DNA from: a virus
IMG/VR virus record: IMGVR_UViG_3300036766_000019
Coordinates: 1 to 36,522 of that record
Direction: 5' to 3' (one strand)
Length of the DNA stretch: 36,522 nt
The notes beneath the pieces were generated by a model. It was given only the letters and a program-made list of their open reading frames with translations. It did not search any database and had not been told where the DNA came from. Below, piece after piece: positions 1-6,992 of this stretch. Position 1 is the first letter of the stretch, and each line of letters begins with the position of its first letter. Both the position numbers and the translations under genes were made by a program.

Positions 1-127
1 TCGTAGAATCCTGGCACTTACCTTCCAGCAAAGATGCCAAAGATGGCAAGCATGCTATTTGTGTAGATAATGCAACACTTATCTTTGAAGATTATGATAA
101 GAACTTCTTTCCATTTGTCTTCTTCCG
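1..127. repeat. Terminal direct repeat, left copy (circular overlap)
   Basis: Bases 1-127 are identical to 36396-36522. The length of exactly 127 nt equals a common de Bruijn assembly k-mer, and the portal reading frame passes through the repeat without interruption. It is therefore most simply the overlap of a circular (or circularly permuted) contig rather than a biological terminal repeat. Both copies lie inside the portal gene. Confidence 0.93.
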
Positions 128-1169
128 TTGGACTGATAAGCTGGTTGGCTTCTGGGGCATGGGACTTGCTGAAGAACTAATTGGTATTCAATTAGAAATC
201 AATAAGGTTTTGAGGAATATCCAACAAGCTCAACAACTAATGGCTGTTCCAAGAGTTTTCGTGGATGTAGCATCAAATATTGTGGGAGCACATATCACAA
301 ATGATATCGGTGGAATTATCAAATATCAAGGAACTCCTCCAACCTTTCAATCTCCTAATGCTATGAATCCAGAAGTGTATCAGTATGTAGATACATTATA
401 TAAAAGAGCTTATGAAATCACTGGCATTTCTCTAATGTCAGCTCAAGCTAAAAAACCAGAAGGATTAAACTCCGGAGTTGCTATTAGAGAATTTGATGAT
501 ATTGCATCAGAACGATTCGTTCTTACTTCCATGAGATATGAAGATTTCTATATGGAAGCTGCCAGACAAATCTTAATATTATCTAAAGAATTATATGAAA
601 TTGATCCTAAATTAACTGTTAAGGCTCAAAATAATAAGTTTATTAGAAAAATCAAATGGAAGGAAGTAAATATGGATGAAGATGAATTCTCCATGAAGAT
701 ATTTCCTGTCTCTCTTTTGCCTACCACTCCAGCTGGCAAGCTTCAAACTGTTCAAGAATTAGTACAAGCTGGTCTTATTGATCAGGATAGAGCATTAGCA
801 TTATTAGATTTTCCAGATTTAGAAGGTTTCTTGTCATTAAGAACTGCTGCTCAAGATAATATTGAGCGTATATTAGGTATTATGATGGAAGAAGGTAGAT
901 ATATACCACCTGAACCATTTATGAATCTTCAATTAGCATTAGAAATTACTCAAGAAACTTATCTTAAAGCTAGATGTGATAATTTAGAGGAAGATAAATT
1001 AGAGTTATTAAGAACTTTTATGGATGATATTCAAACTCTTCTTGCTGCAAATGCTCCTCCAATGCCAACAGCACCTCCATTAGGTGGGCCAGTGGCACCA
1101 GGATTGCCACCAGCGCCTTCCGACCTATCACTCATGCAGGGACAGCCTTTACCACCTCCGGGCGTTTAA
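1..1169 (+). CDS. Portal protein, C-terminal part (gene wraps round from 35687)
   Basis: This is the 3' portion of the portal gene. Bases 1-2 finish a codon whose first base is at 36395; reading 35687-36395 followed by 1-1169 gives one uninterrupted 625-residue protein. Portal proteins form the dodecameric ring at one capsid vertex through which DNA is packaged and ejected, and to which the tail attaches. The visible part carries a long helical region typical of portal stems and wings, and ends in a proline-rich tail of about 40 residues (PPMPTAPP, PPGV). An internal ATG at 159 is not the true start, because the frame is open upstream and joins the 35687 start. Large terminase precedes it and scaffold and coat follow it, the usual order of a head module. 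About 625 residues is within the range of podovirus portals. Confidence 0.88.
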   Translation, partial: VESWHLPSSKDAKDGKHAICVDNATLIFEDYDKNFFPFVFFRWTDKLVGFWGMGLAEELIGIQLEINKVLRNIQQAQQLMAVPRVFVDVASNIVGAHITNDIGGIIKYQGTPPTFQSPNAMNPEVYQYVDTLYKRAYEITGISLMSAQAKKPEGLNSGVAIREFDDIASERFVLTSMRYEDFYMEAARQILILSKELYEIDPKLTVKAQNNKFIRKIKWKEVNMDEDEFSMKIFPVSLLPTTPAGKLQTVQELVQAGLIDQDRALALLDFPDLEGFLSLRTAAQDNIERILGIMMEEGRYIPPEPFMNLQLALEITQETYLKARCDNLEEDKLELLRTFMDDIQTLLAANAPPMPTAPPLGGPVAPGLPPAPSDLSLMQGQPLPPPGV

Positions 1170-1185
1170 AAGACATCCTGCTGCC

Positions 1186-1202
1186 ATACTCAGCCTGAGT
1201 AT
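1186..1202. promoter_or_regulatory. 17-bp perfect palindrome between portal and scaffold genes
   Basis: ATACTCAG-C-CTGAGTAT is a perfect 8-bp inverted repeat round one central base, lying in the 62-nt gap between the portal stop and the scaffold start, about 30 nt before the scaffold ATG. With a single central base it cannot form a comfortable RNA hairpin over its whole length and there is no T-run, so a protein-binding site or an mRNA-processing site seems likelier than a terminator. Its function is not established. Confidence 0.5.
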
Positions 1203-1231
1203 AATAGGCTTATAAGTAAAAGGAAATAATT

Positions 1232-2083
1232 ATGACAACTGAAACTCTCGTGCCAACTGCTACCGATAATCCAACTCCAATAACTGAGGAAGTAATTGAT
1301 TCTAATTTAAAAACTCCTGAACCAGTTGTTAAAGAAGAACCAAAACCTGAAGAAGATCCAAAGTTTGCAGCCAGATTTGCAGCTCTTTCAAGAAAAGAAA
1401 GAGACTTAATTAATAGAGAAAAAGCTGCCAAACAAGCACAACAAGAACATGTTGCCTTTCAGGAACAACTTGCAGTTGCTAAAAAGGATCCAATAGCATA
1501 TTTACAAGCAGCAGGATTTACATTAGAACAAGCTGTTCAACAAATTCTAGCTCAAGGCGAAGAACCAACTGCCGAACAAAAGGTAGCAGCAGATGTTGAA
1601 AAGATAAATGCCAAGATTAAAGCTTATGAAGAAGCTCAACAAGCCGCTCAACAAAGAGCTAATGAAGTAAGAAAAGAACAAGAAGAATCTCAAATATTAA
1701 CTGGCATTAAATCATTTGTTGAAGCTAATGAAGAAAAATATTCCACCATCATTGCATATGATGCCATATCAGATGTGTGGGAAGTAATTAAGAAAACTTA
1801 TCTTGAAACTCAAGGTAAGGTTCATCTTACCGAAGAACAAGCCGCTCAAGCCGTTGAAGATCATCTATTAGAGGAAGCAAAACAAGAAGCTGCGCGTCTT
1901 AAGAAAGTTAAGAAATTACAACTACTTACAGAGTCAAAACAAGTTAGTAATCCAATAGAAGTTAGAACAGTCTCACCGACTTTGACCAATCAATCTGCCA
2001 CAAGTCCAGTATCAACACCTCAAAAGTTGAATAGGGAACAAAGCCTAGCAGCCGCTGCAAAGCTTCTTAAGTGGAAAGAATAA
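1232..2083 (+). CDS. Capsid scaffolding protein
   Basis: This 283-residue, highly charged protein has long Glu/Lys/Gln/Ala-rich helices (roughly residues 45-145 and 190-235) and low-complexity Thr/Pro/Glu-rich N- and Ser/Thr-rich C-terminal segments. Composition and position directly between portal and major capsid genes match phage scaffolding proteins, which guide procapsid assembly and leave before or during DNA packaging. There is no sign of a protease domain. The start is supported by AAGGA about 7 nt upstream of the ATG. Sequence similarity among scaffolds is low, so the call rests on composition and gene order. A small basic patch near the C-terminus (LKKVKKLQ, about residues 223-230) could be coat-binding, by analogy only. 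Confidence 0.75.
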   Translation: MTTETLVPTATDNPTPITEEVIDSNLKTPEPVVKEEPKPEEDPKFAARFAALSRKERDLINREKAAKQAQQEHVAFQEQLAVAKKDPIAYLQAAGFTLEQAVQQILAQGEEPTAEQKVAADVEKINAKIKAYEEAQQAAQQRANEVRKEQEESQILTGIKSFVEANEEKYSTIIAYDAISDVWEVIKKTYLETQGKVHLTEEQAAQAVEDHLLEEAKQEAARLKKVKKLQLLTESKQVSNPIEVRTVSPTLTNQSATSPVSTPQKLNREQSLAAAAKLLKWKE

Positions 2084-2106
2084 CAATAACTTTATAAGGA
2101 TTTAAT

Positions 2107-3345
2107 ATGTCACTTGATATGACCAGCTTCGATGCAGCTTTAAAGCAACACTACACTGACGACATGGTTGAAAACCTCGTCTATAAGGATAATCCACTCC
2201 TAGCATTAATGGCAAAGATGGAAGACTTCGGTGGAAGAAACCTACCAATTCCATTGATTCGTGGTAATCCACAAAACCGTTCCGCTACTTTCTCTGTAGC
2301 TCAAGGTGGAACAACTACAAGCAAATTGGATGCCTTCTTACTTACCAGAGTAAAAGACTATAGCATTGCAACTATTGATAATGAAACTCTTGAAGCCTCT
2401 AAAGGCAATGCAAATGCATTCCTTGAAGCTGCAACTGTTGAAATTGATGGAGCAATTAATGCTTTAACTCGTTCTTTAGCTGTCAAACTATACCGCTCAG
2501 GATTTGGTTCTGTTGGTAATGTTAATGCTACAGTAACTGGCACTACATTAACACTATTAGATGCCAATGATGTTGTCAATTTCGAGGTAGGAGATGTGCT
2601 TCAATTTGCTGCTTCTGATGGTGGCGATGCATTAAGAGACTCTGGTGATAGCGTAGCTGTTACGGCAGTTAATCGTTCTGCTGGTTCTATGACTGTTGGA
2701 ACTCTTTCAGGTATTACTGGTCTTACTTCTGGCGACTTCATCTTTAAGAAAGGTGATAGACAAGATTCCGGAACTCCATCCAGAATTGTTGTTGCTGGAT
2801 TAGAAGCCTGGTGTCCAGGTTCTGCTCCTGCTTCTACTGCATTCTTTGGTGTTGATCGTACTTCTGACGTAACAAGACTTGGTGGTCTTCGTCTTGATGC
2901 AAGCTCTGTTCCTATTGAAGAAGCCTTAATTGGTGGAGCTTCTTTAGTTGCAAGAGAAGGTGGCAAGATTGATCATTATATGATGAGCTACGCACAATTC
3001 TCTGCTCTTGAAAAGGCACTTGGAACCAAGGTTCAATATGTCGATGTCAAGATGAATGCCGAGATTGGTTTCCGTGGTATTCTTGTTAATGGTCCAAGAG
3101 GTCCAATCAAGGTTATTCCTGATCAAAACTGTCCTTCTAACCGTGTCTTCGGTCTCCAACTTAATACTTGGAAACTATATTCACTTGGAAAAGCAGTTCG
3201 TGTCATCGATACCGATGGTCTTCAAATGCTTCGTCAAGCTTCTGCTGACGGTGTTGAAGTCCGTTATGGCTTCTATGGTAATGCTGGTTGTCGTGCTCCA
3301 GGTTGGAATATTAACCTTCAGGTAACTTCACCAACAACTTTCTAA
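2107..3345 (+). CDS. Major capsid protein
   Basis: This 412-residue protein forms the icosahedral shell. The N-terminal stretch (TDDMVENLVYKDNPLLALM, residues about 17-35) and the following FGGRNLPIPL segment resemble the N-arm and early strands of HK97-fold coat proteins of podovirus-like phages. Residues about 140-215 (repeated Thr/Val/Gly strands, DVVNFEVGDVLQF) look like an inserted beta-rich domain comparable to surface insertion domains of other coats; that is inference. Ribosome binding site AAGGA lies 7 nt before ATG. Codon use is noticeably less AT-biased in wobble positions (more C-ending codons) than in the neighbouring tail genes, as expected for the most highly expressed virion gene. 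It sits directly after the scaffold gene. Confidence 0.85.
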   Translation: MSLDMTSFDAALKQHYTDDMVENLVYKDNPLLALMAKMEDFGGRNLPIPLIRGNPQNRSATFSVAQGGTTTSKLDAFLLTRVKDYSIATIDNETLEASKGNANAFLEAATVEIDGAINALTRSLAVKLYRSGFGSVGNVNATVTGTTLTLLDANDVVNFEVGDVLQFAASDGGDALRDSGDSVAVTAVNRSAGSMTVGTLSGITGLTSGDFIFKKGDRQDSGTPSRIVVAGLEAWCPGSAPASTAFFGVDRTSDVTRLGGLRLDASSVPIEEALIGGASLVAREGGKIDHYMMSYAQFSALEKALGTKVQYVDVKMNAEIGFRGILVNGPRGPIKVIPDQNCPSNRVFGLQLNTWKLYSLGKAVRVIDTDGLQMLRQASADGVEVRYGFYGNAGCRAPGWNINLQVTSPTTF

Positions 3346-3518
3346 TCTTATAGCCAGTCCAAGCAAGGCTTGAATCTTGGAATTAATATAATTAATATGA
3401 TTTATACCTCTTACTGATTATATTTAAACTCTTCATATCCGTAGTAGGCTATGGAGAGTCTATGGCAAATAGCCAATATCATATCATAACTGACTGATAT
3501 CAAAAAAGGAATAAATAT
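3346..3518. other. 173-nt noncoding gap after the capsid gene
   Basis: There is no credible ORF here. It is AT-rich (an ATTAAT-ATA-ATTAAT inverted repeat at about 3382-3396 containing TATAAT, but no good -35 at the right distance) and holds two weak hairpins: CAAGC-AAG-GCTTG near 3363-3375, and GGCTAT...ATAGCC near 3449-3476. Neither has a T-run. The string TATGGCAAAT-[A/C]-GC occurs at about 3460 and again at the start of the next gene, perhaps a relic duplication. This gap may carry a promoter or processing site for the decoration-type gene, but the sequence does not settle it. Confidence 0.35.
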
Positions 3519-3920
3519 ATGGCAAATCGCTGGTTTAATCAATTCAAAGGTTCTCTTGAAAAAGGTCTAGTAATGCTAGATGGATATGTTAGCATTGCAG
3601 CTGATGCATCTGTAGTTTCAGAGACAATTTTAGGAGCTTCGGTAGCTAGAACTACTACTGGAACTTACACCATTACACTTGAAGATGAATATCCTAAAGT
3701 ATTACATGTTGGTCTAACACCTTCTAGTCAAGGAACTAATGCTAATCAAGTCTGGAAACTAAACCAATGTCTTGATAAGAATGGAGCTGATTGTGGAGCT
3801 TCTTTAGTTAATGTCAAGTCTATTGTAGTTTGTAGTTGTGCTTCTACTGGTGTTCCAACAGATGTTTCTGTTATCTGTGGATTTACTGTTAATATTGTTC
3901 TAAAGAATTCAACGGTATAA
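3519..3920 (+). CDS. Head decoration/fibre-like protein
   Basis: This is a 133-residue protein directly downstream of the coat gene. Its opening (MANRWFNQFKGSLEKGLVMLDG) followed by an alternating-hydrophobic beta pattern (TTGTYTITLEDEYPKVLHVGL) resembles a family of small phage proteins, usually annotated as head decoration or hypothetical, that start MANR-F-NQF---LEKG and lie next to the coat. It contains five Cys (three in the SIVVCSCAS and SVICG strands), unusual for a phage structural protein, and one DGY tripeptide. AAGGA 9 nt before ATG supports the start. Binding to the capsid exterior is inferred from position and family resemblance. It could instead be a minor head or connector protein. 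Confidence 0.6.
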   Translation: MANRWFNQFKGSLEKGLVMLDGYVSIAADASVVSETILGASVARTTTGTYTITLEDEYPKVLHVGLTPSSQGTNANQVWKLNQCLDKNGADCGASLVNVKSIVVCSCASTGVPTDVSVICGFTVNIVLKNSTV

Positions 3921-3921
3921 T

Positions 3922-4221
3922 ATGGGAAGAGTAGATATTATTGTTGGTAAATTAAAACCAATGGGCGATAAACCTTCTATGCAAGTAGAACGTAAGCCAG
4001 ATGCAAAACAATCTGAAGATTTTGTTCAGAAAATTGATATGAATGAAGAGGATATGATGTATGAAGCTGCAGGAGATGCAATACTTTCTGCAATTAAACA
4101 ATCAGATGCCAAAGCTTTGGGAGAAGCTCTTTGTAATATTATGGAAATGCATGATGCTCATGAAATGGGCGAATCTCCTGAAGAAGAAGATACTGAAACT
4201 AAATCTGGCAAAGAGTATTAA
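3922..4221 (+). CDS. Acidic hypothetical protein (99 aa), end of head block
   Basis: No family is recognised with certainty. The N-terminal third is basic and extended (VGKLKPMGDKPS); the rest is acidic and helical, with a segment DAILSAIKQSDAKALGEALCNIMEMHD (listed here in parts: DAILSAIKQSD then AKALGEALCNIM) that resembles small phage proteins annotated as hypothetical between coat and connector genes. The C-terminus is a run of Glu/Asp. It starts one base after the previous stop and is followed by a strong terminator, so it closes the head transcription unit. Confidence 0.7.
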   Translation: MGRVDIIVGKLKPMGDKPSMQVERKPDAKQSEDFVQKIDMNEEDMMYEAAGDAILSAIKQSDAKALGEALCNIMEMHDAHEMGESPEEEDTETKSGKEY

Positions 4222-4244
4222 ATAATAAACTCTATTCTATAATC

Positions 4245-4282
4245 TGGCGCTAATAGAGAATATCTATGTAGCGCCATTTTTT
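4245..4282 (+). terminator. Intrinsic terminator between head and tail blocks
   Basis: TGGCGCTA (4245-4252) and TAGCGCCA (4269-4276) pair perfectly over 8 bp with a 16-nt loop, followed at once by six T (4277-4282). This is a textbook rho-independent terminator and the only strong rightward one seen. It ends two bases before the AAGGA ribosome binding site of the tail adaptor gene, so tail genes depend on readthrough, antitermination or another promoter. Confidence 0.88.
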
Positions 4283-4293
4283 CAAGGATGATA

Positions 4294-4968
4294 ATGACAA
4301 TTACTTTAGCCGAACTTCGAACTGCTGTCAAACAAAGAGCTGATATGGTTAATTCCTCCTTCATATCAGACTCTGAAATGAATTCTTATATTAATAATAG
4401 TGGCGCTGAACTTTATGATCTAATTGTTTCTAGATTTGAAGATTATTATATTGATTCTTTTACCTTTACCATAACATCACCAGATGATGGTTATACATTA
4501 CCAAGTCAATTCTATAAGTTAAGAGGATTAGATTTTCAGATTAGTGGAGACTGGGTAACAATACACAAATTTACCTTTGAAGAACGCAATCGAGGCAATC
4601 GTCAAATCAATCGAGCTATGCTTGGACTGACTAATATCAAATATAGAATAGTAGGTCAGAGAATTAAGATAATTCCAGCTGATCAAGCACCTGGAACCTA
4701 CCAATGCTGGTTCATTCCTGCTTGGACTAATATGATAGTAGATTCAGATACAGCTTCTAATTTAGAAGACTGGCATGAATATATTATTGTAGATGCCGCT
4801 ATCAAATGCCTTCAGAAGGAAGAGTCTGATGTCTCTATTCTAATGGCACAGAAAGCTAATTTAACTGCAAGAATTGATTCAATGGCAGCTAATAGAGATG
4901 CTGGTAGTCCAGAAGTTGTTTCAGATGTAAGAAATTATATTTATGATGATCCATTGGTGAGGTTCTAA
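4294..4968 (+). CDS. Tail adaptor / head-tail connector protein
   Basis: This 224-residue protein begins with a helical repeat region (LAELRTAVKQRADMVNSSFISDSEMNSYINNS: the pattern of helix then sDsEl--yIN) that is characteristic of the adaptor proteins binding below the portal in short-tailed phages (T7 gp11/P22 gp4-like role). The middle is beta-rich (FTFTITSPDDGYTLPSQFYK, with an L-P-x-D/Q-F-Y-K-L-RGLD pattern common in this family) and the C-terminus helical, ending DDPLVRF. An in-frame ATG at 4288 overlaps the AAGGA ribosome binding site, so the ATG at 4294, with 5-nt spacing, is chosen. It is the first gene after the terminator and overlaps the next gene TAATG. Confidence 0.75.
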   Translation: MTITLAELRTAVKQRADMVNSSFISDSEMNSYINNSGAELYDLIVSRFEDYYIDSFTFTITSPDDGYTLPSQFYKLRGLDFQISGDWVTIHKFTFEERNRGNRQINRAMLGLTNIKYRIVGQRIKIIPADQAPGTYQCWFIPAWTNMIVDSDTASNLEDWHEYIIVDAAIKCLQKEESDVSILMAQKANLTARIDSMAANRDAGSPEVVSDVRNYIYDDPLVRF

Positions 4969-5141
4969 TGCCATTTAAAAGTCAAGCACAACAAGCATAT
5001 ATGTTTTCACAACATCCAAAGATGGCAAAGGAGTGGGCTTCTGAAATGTCTTCTAAAGATTTTGAGAAGCTTCCCGAAAAGAAGTCCAGTAAAAGAGTGC
5101 GTAAAATTGTAGATAAAATAAAGAAGGATCATGGCAGCTAA
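4968..5141 (+). CDS. Small basic phage protein (57 aa), MPFKS-AQ family
   Basis: A short gene that starts on the last base of the adaptor stop (TAATG) and overlaps the next gene by 11 nt. The product begins MPFKSQAQQAYMFSQHPKMA and continues with a Lys/Glu-rich helical tail. Small proteins opening MPFKS-AQ--YMF--HP--A are common in tailed phages and prophages and are usually annotated as hypothetical. Their role is unknown to me. The match to that opening, the tight overlaps on both sides and codon use like the neighbours make it a real gene. Confidence 0.8.
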   Translation: MPFKSQAQQAYMFSQHPKMAKEWASEMSSKDFEKLPEKKSSKRVRKIVDKIKKDHGS

Positions 5142-5442
5142 AGTCTTTCGAACTCTTAATACCGATAGTCGTGATTTAAACCTGGTTCAAGATAATATTA
5201 ATAATGTTTTAGTTCCATTATTAAAAGATCCTTATTTAGATGGTATTAATATAATTAATATAGACTTAATAGCTGGGCAAGATAATCTAATTAATCACAA
5301 ATTAGGAAGAGACTTACAAGGATGGATAGTGGTAGATAAAGATCAATTTACAGATATAAAGAGAGTTGCTAATACTACATCATCTTTGATATTAACTTTA
5401 AGAACTGAATTTAATTGTAGAGTTAGTTTAAGAGTTTTTTAA
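5131..5442 (+). CDS. Small beta-rich tail-region protein (103 aa)
   Basis: No named family is certain. The segment NLINHKLGRDLQGWIVVDK (residues about 52-70), flanked by short hydrophobic strands, resembles a small phage domain (N-h-I-nHgLgr-p-GW-V) often found beside adaptor and fibre genes, suggesting a small beta protein attached to tail structures. AAGGA lies 5 nt before ATG, inside the preceding gene. It overlaps that gene by 11 nt and is 15 nt from the fibre-like gene that follows. Confidence 0.7.
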   Translation: MAAKVFRTLNTDSRDLNLVQDNINNVLVPLLKDPYLDGINIINIDLIAGQDNLINHKLGRDLQGWIVVDKDQFTDIKRVANTTSSLILTLRTEFNCRVSLRVF

Positions 5443-5457
5443 TTCGGAAGGAATGAC

Positions 5458-6984
5458 ATGACAACACAGTATATGATTTTAGATTTACCAATAGTTGGAG
5501 TTTCATTAGATCCAACTTGGGCGACTAAACTTAATAATGCATTTACAGCAGTCGATGGTCATCGCCATATCTCTGGTGAAGGACAACTTATTCCTACTGC
5601 TGGTCTTAATATTAACACTGACTTACCATTTAATGGTAATGATGCTGTTGAATTGCGCTCTTCGCAAATGCAGAGTAACGCAGCTGTTCTACCAACCAGT
5701 GATGTTTGTGCTCTATATGTTAAAACAGGAGATTTATACTATAATAATCTTTCAGGAACTCCAATTCAATTAACTACTGGAGATTCTTTGGATACTGGCT
5801 CTCTAGCCATTGATGTTTGGTCTTATAAATTATTAAATGGTAATTATACTATTAATCCTCTTGATAATTTTGTTTATTTTGATGTTAATACAGGAGCAGC
5901 CAGGACTATTAATTTACCTCAAGCAGCAGCTGTAACTGCTGGTAGATATTTTGTCTTCAAAGATACATCTGGTTCAGCAGCTTCCAATAATATTACAGTT
6001 TCTCCTGATGGAGCCGATACTATTGATACAGTTGCAACATCTTCCGTTATTTCTACAGCATTTGGCAGTTTAACATTAGTATCAGATGGCATTAGTGACT
6101 GGAATGTAGTAAATAAGTTAGCAAGCACTGCTACTGCAACATCTTTCGGAACTATTAAATTAGCAGGAGACTTGGCTGGAACAGGTTCTACTGCTACTTC
6201 ACCTAAAGTTGGACATTTAACTGGAGTTTCTGCTTTAGTTGGAATGAATAATAACACTGCACTTGTAGGAAGAAATTCTTTAGATACTTTAGATAGAAAT
6301 CTTATCAAGATAGATGGAACCAACGTGGTTTTGGTAGGAGATACTGCTACTAATACTAAAGTTAGAGGCCTTGCAGTTAATATTGATGGTTATACCACCA
6401 TAGATTTAACTACAACTACTGGAGATTTAACATTAACTTCAGGAACAGGTAAGGATATTAATCTAACAGCAGGAGATGATATTGCATTAACAGCCAATGA
6501 TGCTGTTACTATATTTGGACAAGGAGTTACTCAACTTATTAGTTCTGCTGCCAATGTTGCTATTAGTGGTCAAACCAATACTGCTATGACAGCTCAAACT
6601 GGAACTGCAACAATAACTGGTGCTACTGGTTCTTCTTTACATACAGGAAGCACGTCTGTAGTATTAACAACAAGTTTAATTACATTAACATCTAGCAATG
6701 ATGTTACATTACATTCCACTGGCAACAATATAGTATTAACTTCTGATACAGATAATATTCTTATGACTGCAGTTGATACTATTTCTGGACAAGTATCTCA
6801 TATAATATGGGAAGGTGATACTGATATTGTATTAAGCACTCCTTCATTACAATTAGAACAAGCTGATACATCAACTCAAGTTTCTGCCACTGGTGGTGCT
6901 GATGCTTTACCTGCTGCTCCAGTTGGTTATTTAAGAATTATGATCAATAGCACAATTCGTAAAATTCCATATTACGCAGATTAA
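5458..6984 (+). CDS. Tail fibre/appendage-like beta-repeat protein (508 aa)
   Basis: The N-terminal region (residues 1-45) contains LDPTWATKLNNAFTAVDGHRH, a pattern seen at the start of phage fibre or hub-attachment proteins. Residues about 150-215 carry a beta module (GRYFVFKDTSGSAASNNITV ... VSDGISDWNVV) shared with three other genes here. The C-terminal half is a long run of short Thr/Ser/Asp strands (LTLTSGTGKDINLTAGDDIA and variants) typical of triple-beta-helix shafts. Cell-surface attachment is the likely role. The ribosome binding site GGAAGGAATGAC is strong and nearly identical to that of the gene at 22940. No enzymatic motif is visible. Confidence 0.68.
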   Translation: MTTQYMILDLPIVGVSLDPTWATKLNNAFTAVDGHRHISGEGQLIPTAGLNINTDLPFNGNDAVELRSSQMQSNAAVLPTSDVCALYVKTGDLYYNNLSGTPIQLTTGDSLDTGSLAIDVWSYKLLNGNYTINPLDNFVYFDVNTGAARTINLPQAAAVTAGRYFVFKDTSGSAASNNITVSPDGADTIDTVATSSVISTAFGSLTLVSDGISDWNVVNKLASTATATSFGTIKLAGDLAGTGSTATSPKVGHLTGVSALVGMNNNTALVGRNSLDTLDRNLIKIDGTNVVLVGDTATNTKVRGLAVNIDGYTTIDLTTTTGDLTLTSGTGKDINLTAGDDIALTANDAVTIFGQGVTQLISSAANVAISGQTNTAMTAQTGTATITGATGSSLHTGSTSVVLTTSLITLTSSNDVTLHSTGNNIVLTSDTDNILMTAVDTISGQVSHIIWEGDTDIVLSTPSLQLEQADTSTQVSATGGADALPAAPVGYLRIMINSTIRKIPYYAD

Positions 6985-6992
6985 AGGAATAA

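Noticed and set aside
1-127. Biological direct terminal repeats (T7-like)
   Set aside because: Length is exactly a common k-mer size and the repeat lies inside the portal gene; T7-type repeats are normally noncoding or at genome ends outside head genes.
2601-2966. 121-codon leftward ORF inside the coat gene
   Set aside because: Antisense to the major capsid gene, with a low-complexity product and no start signal.
3346-3518. Terminator after the capsid gene
   Set aside because: The small hairpins here lack a T-run.
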